From assembly GCA_002433235.1 (NCBI GenBank), contig DJHS01000003.1, positions 1 through 12,086 on the forward strand: a stretch of 12,086 bases of DNA. Direction: 5' to 3'. The notes under the pieces are model-generated. The model worked only from the letters and a program-made list of their open reading frames with translations, was not told where the DNA came from and did no database searches. The first letter of the stretch is position 1, and each line of letters opens with the position of its first letter. Both the position numbers and the translations under genes were made by a program. The stretch is from UBA6614 sp002433235. Its GTDB lineage: Bacteria; Verrucomicrobiota; Verrucomicrobiia; Limisphaerales; UBA1100. Of the stretch, positions 1 through 6,217 are shown piece by piece.

Positions 1-41
1 TAGGCAGTTATGGACAGGTTTGCATGCCTGAGTTTGGCTTC

Positions 42-1673
42 CTATTTCTTTTCAGCCTGTTTTTTGGCGTGTTTGTTGAAAAAGTTATATATCTCGGGAA
101 GCTTCTCGAAAGCTGGGCGAACATGGCCACCGCCTTTTACCTCTATGTATTCAAAGTCCATTTTGAGAGCCTTCATCCGAGCCACCCACACGCGGGCTGA
201 TCTTACCAGCCCATCCTTGTCACCGCACACAACGATCACTGGGATATGCTTAATTTTGGTTAGGTCATTCATATTGCGTGGAGGAGCCGGTGCAACCGGC
301 GCTAGTGCGGCCCAGATTTCTGGATACTTCATGCCAATGTGCCATGTGCCGCCGCCGCCCATGGAATGGCCCATCAAATAAATGCGATTCGTATCGATGC
401 TTAATTCCTCACGGACAATTCCCAGTACGTTCAATACGTCCTTCTCGCTTAGTTCACCAAGATTGCGTGGATTGCTGCGACGCGAGGTTTGGCCGCGACT
501 GCCGTACCAGCCGCTGGAGTTATATCCCATTGGCGCAACCACGATGTAGCCATGTTTCTGTGCCAATCGCGTGAGGCCGGGGTAACGAATCATTTGCCAG
601 TGACTACTGCCCAAGCCATGTAATGCAACCATCAACGGATATTCCTTGTCCTTATTGTAGCCGCGAGGAACAAAGAGGCTGAAAGGCATCTCTTTTCCCG
701 CCTCCTTGAAGAAATAGGTTCGGCTCTGGATTCGGCCAGGCGTGAGTGCCGGTGTCTTTACCGTTTTCTTGGGTGGCGCTTCGGGATCGGGTTTTGAGGT
801 CTCCGCTGCATCCTTTCTATCTTCTCCTGCCTTTTTGCGCTTATTAAAGAACTCAAAAATCTGGGGCATCTTCCCTGCCACCACATCGCTGTGGCCTCCG
901 CCAGCCACCTCGATGTACGAATAGTCCATCTTCAAATCCTTCATCTTCGCCGCCCAGCGCCGCGCACTTGAAACTGGAACCAGCCGGTCCCGATCGCCTT
1001 GGACCAGGACGACGGGAATATGTTTGGCCTTGGCAAGGTCATTGATATTACGAGGTGCAGCCGGGGCAATTGGCGCGAGCCCAGCCCAAATGTCCGGGTA
1101 TTTCATGCCAATGTGCCAGGTGCCACCGCCACCCATGGAATGCCCCATCAAATAGATGCGCTTTGCGTCTACACTGAGATCCTTGCGCGTAATGGACAGC
1201 ACGTTCATGACATCCTTTTCGCTCCATTCAATATTCCTCCTTGATGTCATAAGTTGCGCAAACCGGTTGTCAGCCCCGTACCATCCGCGCTCGTTGTAAC
1301 CCATTGGCGCAACGACAATGTAGCCGTGCTGCTGGGCCAGTCCTGTAAGCCCGCGGCTGCGTATCATGCGTTTATCCGAACTGCCGAGTCCATGCAGGGC
1401 CACCATAAGTGGGTAGCTCTTGGATTTGTCGTAACCCCTCGGGACATAAATGGAGTACCCCATCTCCTTGTCAGCTTCCTTGAAAAAATACGTTCGGCTT
1501 TGGGTGCGCCCCGGTGTGTATTTTTGCTTGGGCTCAACCTCTTTCTTGGCCTGAGGATTTGGATCCGGCTTAGATTTGAGACCTTCCTGAGCCGGCAACA
1601 ATCCGGTGGTTGAAACGAAGAGTGCCAAGGCACTCAGCACAGCACTGGAGTTCTTGAAGAGATAGTATTTCAT
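42..1673 (-). CDS. Secreted protein with two tandem alpha/beta-hydrolase (esterase/PHB-depolymerase-like) domains
   Basis: The product is 543 residues. It starts with a signal peptide (residues 1-28, KNSS then a hydrophobic stretch, cleavage near PAQ/EG), so it acts outside the cytoplasm. A Lys/Pro-rich linker (31-52) leads to hydrolase domain 1 (about 53-280); a second linker (281-310) leads to domain 2 (about 311-540). Each domain has an intact apparent triad: GHSMG with Ser179 and Ser437, GDxD with Asp229 and Asp487, and GGGH with His261 and His517. An LHGLGSS motif (93-99, 351-357) would give the oxyanion hole. The fold resembles the prolyl oligopeptidase/PHB depolymerase-like esterases; single-domain relatives are about 270-300 residues, so this is a doubled protein. 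The ATG at 1673 is chosen because the signal peptide begins there. The substrate cannot be told from sequence; an ester of a polymer or plant/algal material is an inference. It lies 114 bases downstream of the propeller gene on the same strand, possibly co-transcribed. Confidence 0.9.
   Translation of the reverse strand: MKYYLFKNSSAVLSALALFVSTTGLLPAQEGLKSKPDPNPQAKKEVEPKQKYTPGRTQSRTYFFKEADKEMGYSIYVPRGYDKSKSYPLMVALHGLGSSDKRMIRSRGLTGLAQQHGYIVVAPMGYNERGWYGADNRFAQLMTSRRNIEWSEKDVMNVLSITRKDLSVDAKRIYLMGHSMGGGGTWHIGMKYPDIWAGLAPIAPAAPRNINDLAKAKHIPVVLVQGDRDRLVPVSSARRWAAKMKDLKMDYSYIEVAGGGHSDVVAGKMPQIFEFFNKRKKAGEDRKDAAETSKPDPEAPPKKTVKTPALTPGRIQSRTYFFKEAGKEMPFSLFVPRGYNKDKEYPLMVALHGLGSSHWQMIRYPGLTRLAQKHGYIVVAPMGYNSSGWYGSRGQTSRRSNPRNLGELSEKDVLNVLGIVREELSIDTNRIYLMGHSMGGGGTWHIGMKYPEIWAALAPVAPAPPRNMNDLTKIKHIPVIVVCGDKDGLVRSARVWVARMKALKMDFEYIEVKGGGHVRPAFEKLPEIYNFFNKHAKKQAEKK
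45..797 (-). repeat. Internal duplication, unit 2 (linker plus hydrolase domain 2)
   Basis: This stretch encodes residues 293-543 and is the second unit of the duplication. It starts with SKPDP and keeps the triad residues Ser437, Asp487 and His517. It differs from unit 1 mainly in the loop after LHGLGSS (HWQ against DKR), in an insertion-bearing loop near residues 391-408, and by shortening of the LVPVSSARRW segment to LVRSARVW. Confidence 0.85.
834..1574 (-). repeat. Internal duplication, unit 1 (linker plus hydrolase domain 1)
   Basis: This stretch encodes residues 34-280 of the double hydrolase. The unit starts at the linker word SKPDP, which recurs at the start of unit 2, so the linker was duplicated along with the domain. 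Over the first 81 aligned residues (53-133 against 311-391) I count 63 identities. Confidence 0.85.
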
Positions 1674-1787
1674 AAGCCGGCGTAATCTGTGTATGAATTG
1701 AGGATCAACAGAAAAAGAGGTTGCGATCTTTTTAGATAAAAGAAGGTCGTTTTCGGGGGGAGGTAATACATCTGTTGCACTCAGGTA

Positions 1788-3122
1788 TTATTTTTTCAGG
1801 GGTTTCTTTTCCCTAATGCAGTAGAGTTTGTTGGCTCCGCGTAACAGCAATGCTCCGTTTGTAACTGCCGGCGTTGACCAGAATAAGTCGTCCAAATCAT
1901 TTTCCCTGAGAACCTTAAACTCTGGGCCCGACTTTATGACAAATGACTTGCCTGATTCATCCAGAAGAAAAACATGCTTATCATCAGCCCACATACTAGC
2001 AGCAATGGACTTGGAACTGGGCAATCGAGATTTGTAGGCCTGTTGGCCTGTTTTTGTATTGTAACAGGAGAGAAAGCCTCGGCTGCAAACGTAAATATAA
2101 TCACCACTAGCCACCGGTGAAGCCATGCCGGGGCCTCCACGTAGTTTTGCCCAAACAACGCCCTTGGGCAATTTTCTGGTATCTAGTCTAGATTCTCCTT
2201 CGATGTCCGGGCCAATGGCCAGAAGTGGCCCTTGCCTAAACGGGCCGCTGTTCCCGAGGAAAATATATTTTCCATCTGATGCGGGCGATGCGGTAAAAGC
2301 CGAACGTGTATTTGTTAGGCGCCAGTTGGTTTTGCCTGAGGCCGGATCATAGCCGGTGACCGTTCCGGAGCCGCAAATAACAAGATCCGTTCGCTTTCCT
2401 TGTTTCCAAATAAACGGAGTAGACCAACTGGTCCTTGAGGAACGTTTTCTTTTCCATTTCTCCTTGCCTGTAGCCGTATCCAATGCCACGACAAACGAAT
2501 CTTTGTCATTATCGCACTGGATAAACAATTTACCGTCGCTCAATACGAGAGAGCTGCCTGTTCCAAACCCGTTGCCGCTTGGAAAAGCTCCGACATCCAC
2601 GGCCCAAGCCAATTTGCCTTCCAAATCTACCGAGGCAACTTTGCCAATCGTAGCAAAGTAGCAAAAGATATGTTTCCCGTCCGTTACCGGTGATTCGGTT
2701 GAATATGTATTGGATGGATGTATTGCATACTTGGGTTGCTTGCGCGCTAAACTTTTTTCCCATTGCAGGGAGCCATTTTCGAGACTGAGGCAGATCAGCC
2801 TGAAATCAAATGGCTCGGTCGGCTTTCTGCCTCGCATATTTCGAACGCCTCCGGCATGTCCAAGTGGCTTGGTGTTTTTGGAATCGACCGCCGTTGTTAC
2901 GAACACGCGTTTTCCGACTATAATTGGCGAAGACCAACCTCCACCTGGGATAGGATGGCTCCATGCTAAATTTTGCTTCATGGACCACTGAGTCGGGTGG
3001 TTTAGTTTGCCAATATAACCATTCCCGTTAGGCCCTCTAAATTGAGGCCAATCCCCAAAAGACTGATTTACGAAAAGAGACCCGGCCAGAAGGCAGGCAA
3101 AGAAAAGAACGAAATTCCGCAT
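1788..3122 (-). CDS. Secreted PQQ-like beta-propeller repeat protein
   Basis: The product is 444 residues with a signal peptide (MRNFVLFFACLLAGSLFVNQSFG) followed by DWPQFRGPNGNG, a sequence typical of the start of PQQ-like propellers in Planctomycetota and Verrucomicrobiota. Eight blade motifs of the type (S/A)SP-x-x-x-G-x-x-(I/V)-(F/Y) are visible near residues 64, 143, 189, 233, 278, 334, 373 and 415, which fits an eight-bladed propeller of the PQQ_2 class. AxTGK-x-x-W turns (218-223, 261-267) support this. No catalytic residues of a true quinoprotein dehydrogenase are evident, so a binding or scaffold role is more likely than an enzyme. The start is ATG 3122: the longer frame from 3152 begins at TTG and puts ten charged residues before the signal peptide. 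An AAAGG about 11 bases upstream of the ATG is a possible ribosome site. The double hydrolase follows on the same strand. Confidence 0.88.
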   Translation of the reverse strand: MRNFVLFFACLLAGSLFVNQSFGDWPQFRGPNGNGYIGKLNHPTQWSMKQNLAWSHPIPGGGWSSPIIVGKRVFVTTAVDSKNTKPLGHAGGVRNMRGRKPTEPFDFRLICLSLENGSLQWEKSLARKQPKYAIHPSNTYSTESPVTDGKHIFCYFATIGKVASVDLEGKLAWAVDVGAFPSGNGFGTGSSLVLSDGKLFIQCDNDKDSFVVALDTATGKEKWKRKRSSRTSWSTPFIWKQGKRTDLVICGSGTVTGYDPASGKTNWRLTNTRSAFTASPASDGKYIFLGNSGPFRQGPLLAIGPDIEGESRLDTRKLPKGVVWAKLRGGPGMASPVASGDYIYVCSRGFLSCYNTKTGQQAYKSRLPSSKSIAASMWADDKHVFLLDESGKSFVIKSGPEFKVLRENDLDDLFWSTPAVTNGALLLRGANKLYCIREKKPLKK

Positions 3123-3188
3123 AATTACATCAACCTTTCTTAAACATGGCAAAGCCTGAGCTTACCCGTATATCTCCGTGAACTCCAT

Positions 3189-3213
3189 AAAAATTGCAGC
3201 CAGCTTGCTGCAA
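3189..3213 (-). terminator. Rho-independent terminator (minus strand)
   Basis: A perfect 7-bp stem (TTGCAGC 3194-3200 with GCTGCAA 3207-3213) encloses a 6-base loop. Read on the minus strand it is followed at once by five U. It lies about 80 bases beyond the stop of the thioredoxin-like gene (3291) and upstream of the propeller gene, so it probably ends the thioredoxin-like transcript and separates it from the propeller-hydrolase pair. Confidence 0.6.
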
Positions 3214-3247
3214 CGAGTCACCTAAATATCCGGATTAAATCCTCGGG

Positions 3248-3270
3248 GAGATTTCATATATCTCGATACG
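3248..3270. repeat. Short hairpin repeat, copy 1
   Basis: GAGAT and ATCTC (3248-3252, 3260-3264) pair around a 7-base loop, followed by a CGATAC tail. The element recurs at 7091-7113; over 22 aligned bases (3249-3270 against 7092-7113) I count 18 matches, with three of four differences being T/C changes and the stem unchanged. It lies just after the stop of the thioredoxin-like gene. Confidence 0.45.
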
Positions 3271-3290
3271 AATTCCAATCGGGGTCTGGT

Positions 3291-4418
3291 CTACTCTGGA
3301 ATGGATTCGAGGGCGGCTTGCAGGGGCAGCCAGCGGATTTCGCGGTGCATGCGGTCGTTACGCGGATAGAGGCCGTCGAAATAACCGCGCAGAGTTTGAG
3401 GCGTGTCCTCGCCCTGTTTGTACGTGATCACAGCCTCGATGATGCCTTGGAAACTGAAGTCACCCGGACCTTCGTCGGTGAGGCGAACCACACCGCGCAA
3501 AATGGCCTGGCGTTTTCCGGGCGGCGCTGGGATTGGCGTGAGTTTTAAATCTCCCTCGGTAGACTTGATGGCGTAGACAACTTTCGTTTGCGGATGGGTG
3601 CGCTCCATTACGCCGGGCGGATAGATTTGCGAGAGCCACGACTTGAGTGTGGATGCTTTCACGATGCGTTCCTTGGCCGGCCACGCCAGCGGCTTCCAAT
3701 CCGCCTTCGTCATCGGCACCACTTCCACCACCGGCGCGCGATAGGCCCGCATACGGTCATCGCGCAAACTGACGAGCATGCGCAGGCCGCGTTGGCCCTC
3801 GAGCGCGGGGAGTTTCACGGGGCGCTCCCTGACGGGCGTCCTGCCAAGACCGAGAAAAGGCGCAGCGCGATTCAGTTCGCGGATAGTAAATTGTTCGATA
3901 CCGCCCCGGCCGAATTGTTCGCGGTGCGCTGCGTCAAAAGTGTGCACCAACACGCCGTTGGAATTGAGCAAGGCGAGATCCACATTGCTCTGCCGTCGCG
4001 GGAAACCGCCGCGTGGAGGCTGAAATTTTCTCCCCCAAACTGTTTTCACCACCGCGGGAATGTCAGCATCATTGCGATGCCCATGCCACGAGGTGACAAT
4101 GTACGGCTGCAACTGTGCCAGCACCACCGGGTGAATCAGCGAGGCCCCACGGACCTGCGTGGCAGTTGCTCAGCAATGGCCAGACGCAATGTCGCCGTAC
4201 TTGGCGTGGATGATGATAAGGCAAACCGGCCGTTTCTCTTTCGCCGCCCGTTTGAGAGCAACATCCAGCGAATCCGCCCAGTCGAGTCGATACATGCCCA
4301 GATCCTTCTCCGCAGGGCGCAATGCCTGATAACGCGCAAGGATGCGTTGCGAAGAATCCGCCGCAGAAACAACCATCGCCAACCACAACGATAACAATAT
4401 AAAAGTGATACCCTTCAT
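3291..4418 (-). CDS. Secreted thioredoxin-like protein with in-frame TGA: candidate selenoprotein, otherwise a pseudogene
   Basis: The frame from ATG 4418 to the stop at 3291 gives 375 residues if one TGA (4170-4172, codon 83) is read through. Residues 1-19 form a signal peptide. Residues 44-58 (MYRLDWADSLDVALK) and a strand RPVCLIIIHA (63-72) precede the loop SGHC at 79-82; the TGA follows Cys82. Then come a helix-like segment (ATATQVRGASLIHPVVLAQ) and a strand (YIVTSWHG), an order that fits a thioredoxin/DUF255-type fold with the TGA at the redox position, giving a vicinal Cys-Sec pair. The C-terminal two thirds I do not recognise. The frame is the same on both sides, has no other stop over about 290 codons, and the distal part has only a GTG (4127) without a ribosome site, so it is unlikely to be a separate gene. 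ATG 4418 has a good GGAAGG site. Nonsense mutation, or a TGG (Trp) misread, remain possible. Confidence 0.6.
4147..4162 (-). promoter_or_regulatory. SECIS-like hairpin just after the in-frame TGA
   Basis: On the minus strand, CCACG and CGTGG form a perfect 5-bp stem around the loop CAGGUC. The loop begins 12 bases after the TGA, and its GG lies 14-15 bases after it. The 7-mer GCAGGUC spanning stem and loop is also at the apex of the E. coli fdhF SECIS, where GGU is what SelB contacts. The spacing is a few bases shorter than in fdhF (about 18 bases to GGU), and the lower stem is weak (AGC with GCU at best). This is a suggestion only. Confidence 0.35.
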
Positions 4419-4427
4419 GCGCGCTTG

Positions 4428-4435
4428 TCCCTTCC
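4428..4435 (-). promoter_or_regulatory. Ribosome binding site of the thioredoxin-like gene
   Basis: Read on the minus strand this is GGAAGGGA, nine bases before ATG 4418. It is the clearest Shine-Dalgarno match in the window and supports that start codon, and hence that the signal peptide belongs to an expressed gene. Confidence 0.6.
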
Positions 4436-4525
4436 AAGCTCACAAGCATTCTGAAGGAAAAGCCAAACATTGTCAAAAAACGACATCCACCGAAAACAGC
4501 ACCGCATTTTCACAAAACTCAATAG

Positions 4526-4678
4526 ATCAATATAGAAAAGAGCAGAATGTGTTTTGGGAATAGAACCCAACGAACATCGAATCATCAGTTTTCCGGGGAA
4601 ATACAGCTATCACACTGATCACTCAGAAAACCCTGAGAGGCCCAATTCTCTGAATCATACTGGTGGGGTAGCAGTATG
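4526..4678 (+). repeat. Dispersed intergenic repeat, copy A
   Basis: This occupies the middle of the 380-base gene-free stretch between the divergent thioredoxin-like and MerC genes. Its front part (4535-4580) matches copy C (7210-7255) at 43 of 46 bases and includes the 18-base core 4563-4580 that is identical in copies A, B and C. Its end has TTCTCTGAATCA (4646-4657) and TGGTGGGGTAG (4661-4671), also found in B and D. A hairpin CTCAG/CTGAG (4622-4637) lies between. The ATG at the end (4676) opens only a 20-codon frame. No clear promoter for either flanking gene was found in the rest of 4419-4798. Confidence 0.75.
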
Positions 4679-4798
4679 CGAGATCGCCCAACAGGTTATT
4701 TTGTTTTATTGGCAGAGAACCATGAATTGAGGCAGTAACCGCATAATGAAAAAGACTTGCATCTGGGTTGACTGCCATGAAACAGTCGGTCTTTCTCA

Positions 4799-5281
4799 AT
4801 GCAGGCACAGGAAACAGTTGATTTTCAAGTCGCGGGTAACGCACATCGGCCTTTATACGATCGAATTGGCCTGATTGCCTCGTCTCTATGTGCAGTTCAT
4901 TGCATCCTGATGCCATGGCTTCTCATGTTTTTGCCTATCTTGGCCGGGACAATCTTCACAGATGCTAAATTCGAGAACGTTTTTGTAGCAGTCTCTATTT
5001 TATTGGCCTCTTTTTGCGGTTATATGGGATGTACAAAACATGGTAAATGGAGCGTAATGATTCCCGTCGCGGTTGGTGCTCTTGTCTTATTCACGGTACG
5101 CTTATCAGCCCCGGCCATTTGCTGCCTAGAGGATATTAGTTGGCCACACGCAATGGGTTCAGCGTTTGGCGGTAGCCTTCTTGCTGTATCGCATTTTCTG
5201 AACCTTAAGTTCTCTCGCCAAAATGCTCCGGAAGAAAAAGCACCCTGTTGCCCTTCCGAAAACTGCGCTACACATGAGTAA
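4799..5281 (+). CDS. MerC-domain membrane protein
   Basis: The product is 160 residues. After a soluble N-terminus of about 20 residues come membrane segments at about 23-50, 58-76, 86-103 and 115-135. DRIG-x-x-ASSLCAVHC (21-35), with Cys31, His34 and Cys35 at the start of the first helix, is the hallmark of the MerC family of small inner-membrane metal (mercury) transporters. A CC pair (109-110) lies in the third loop, and the tail is cysteine-rich (CC 150-151, Cys156) and ends in His-Glu, which suggests metal binding. True MerC proteins sit in mer operons; no merA, merP, merT or merR is present here, and the neighbour is a Fur-family regulator 21 bases downstream, so the cargo may be another soft or transition metal rather than mercury. 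The start ATG 4799 lacks a good ribosome site; no better in-frame start is seen. Confidence 0.8.
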   Translation: MQAQETVDFQVAGNAHRPLYDRIGLIASSLCAVHCILMPWLLMFLPILAGTIFTDAKFENVFVAVSILLASFCGYMGCTKHGKWSVMIPVAVGALVLFTVRLSAPAICCLEDISWPHAMGSAFGGSLLAVSHFLNLKFSRQNAPEEKAPCCPSENCATHE

Positions 5282-5302
5282 ATTGTAGTGCATCTAGAAA
5301 TT

Positions 5303-6084
5303 ATGGCGCACTCCCACTCACATGAGCATGATCTCATTGATCTTCGCGCCAAATTACGTGGTAAAGATCGAAGGATTACTAAGCCCCGGGAGGAAATTCT
5401 AGAGCTACTCGGCAAAGAAGAGCATCCCGTCACGGCCAAGACTATCCACGAAAAACTGAGTAAATCTTGTGATTTGGTNNNNNNNNNNNNNNNNNNNNNN
5501 NNNNNNNNNNNNNNNNNNNNNNNNNNNNNNNNNNNNNNNNNNNNNNNNNNNNNNNNNNNNNNNNNNNNNNNNNNNNNNNNNNNNNNNNNNNNNNNNNNNN
5601 NNNNNNNNNNNNNNNNNNNNNNNNNNNNNNNNNNNNNNNNNNNNNNNNNNNNNNNNNNNNNNNNNNNNNNNNNNNNNNNNNNNNNNNNNNNNNNNNNNNN
5701 NNNNNNNNNNNNNNNNNNNNNNNNNNNNNNNNNNNNNNNNNNNNNNNNNNNNNNNNNNNNNNNNNNNNNNNNNNNNNNNNNNNNNNNNNNNNNNNNNNNN
5801 NNNNNNNNNNNNNNNNNNNNNNNNNNNNNNNNNNNNNNNNNNNNNNNNNNNNNNNNNNNNNNNNNNNNGACTTTGGCGACAATACTGCGCGATACGAATT
5901 AATTTGTTCTGATGACCACGGGCACCACCACCACTTGATTTGCAAAGAATGCCGGACCGTGGTGGAAATTGAAGAATGCTTTGACTCAAAATTGGAATCT
6001 AGAATTGCCAAGAAACACGGATTCAAAAACGTCACCCACCAACTGGAGTTTTTCGGACTTTGCTCAAGCTGCCAGACGGCTTGA
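5303..6084 (+). CDS. Fur-family metal-responsive regulator, interrupted by an assembly gap
   Basis: The N-terminal part (59 residues before the gap) begins MAHSHSHEHD, a His-rich metal-binding-like start, then carries the Fur winged-helix sequence RRITKPREEILELLGKEEHPVTAKTIHEKL. The 71 residues after the gap (5869-6081) hold the metal and dimerisation domain: DDHGHHHHLICKECRTVVEI with the HHHH cluster and CxxC, and a second CSSC near the C-terminus for the structural zinc. Which metal is sensed (Fe, Zn, Mn) or whether it is PerR-like cannot be told. The two parts are in different frames as written, because the gap length is not real. ATG 5303 is preferred over GTG 5288. It is probably co-transcribed with the MerC gene (21-base spacing) and may regulate it; I found no clear Fur or Zur box upstream of 4799. 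Confidence 0.85.
5479..5868. other. Assembly gap (390 N) inside the Fur-family gene
   Basis: The run of N replaces the end of the recognition helix region and start of the dimerisation domain. Fur proteins are usually about 135-155 residues and 130 are visible here, so only some 15-25 codons are expected to be missing, not 130. The flanking frames also do not agree with a 390-base insert. Confidence 0.9.
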
Positions 6085-6100
6085 AAACGATCCTAAGTTT

Positions 6101-6217
6101 GAACCCAACGAACATCGAAACCCCCGTTTTCTGGGGGATTGGGGAGAAGGGTGGAATTGAGATGGAGACCCTCTGAACTTCTCTGAATCAGAATGGTGTG
6201 GTAGAATTCTCTCAGCA
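6101..6217 (+). repeat. Dispersed intergenic repeat, copy B (5'-truncated leader of the LRR gene)
   Basis: The copy starts with the 18-base core (6101-6118) just after the Fur stop and so lacks the front part seen in C and D. A GC-rich hairpin (CCCCC/GGGGG, about 6121-6137) follows. The end, 6154 onward, matches copy D from 11084 at 77 of 90 bases, and the match runs through the start codon into the signal peptide of the LRR gene. It contains TTCTCTGAATCA (6179-6190) and TGGTGTGGTAG (6194-6204). Confidence 0.75.
6199..6207 (+). promoter_or_regulatory. Possible extended -10 element close to the LRR start codon
   Basis: TGG-TAGAAT matches an extended -10 (TGn plus five of six bases of TATAAT) and ends ten bases before ATG 6218. 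Transcription would then begin only a few bases before the start codon, giving a nearly leaderless mRNA; this fits the absence of a Shine-Dalgarno site. No convincing -35 box is seen. Copy D has TAGGAT at the same place. Confidence 0.3.

Noticed and set aside
3120..3152. TTG 3152 as the start of the propeller protein
   Set aside because: It would put ten partly charged residues before a clean signal peptide; ATG 3122 begins the signal peptide itself.
3291..4127. Separate 278-residue gene starting at GTG 4127
   Set aside because: There is no ribosome site, no signal sequence, and the start falls inside what looks like a helix of the thioredoxin-like fold. It is better read as the continuation past the TGA.
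3588..4394. 268-residue open frame on the plus strand
   Set aside because: It lies antisense to the thioredoxin-like gene, has an Arg/His-rich composition typical of a GC-rich shadow frame, no ribosome site and no recognisable domain.
4676..4738. 20-codon frame at the end of repeat copy A
   Set aside because: It is short, has no ribosome site and no hydrophobic signal peptide like those after B and D; probably chance.
4419..4798. Fur/Zur or Mer operator upstream of the MerC gene
   Set aside because: I saw no convincing inverted repeat of a known Fur, Zur or MerR box; only the repeat's own hairpins are present.
4623..4916. 97-residue minus-strand frame over the MerC start
   Set aside because: It overlaps the repeat and the MerC gene in antisense and shows no family features.
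5288..5305. GTG 5288 as the start of the Fur-family gene
   Set aside because: ATG 5303 directly precedes the His-rich start, and five extra residues add nothing recognisable.
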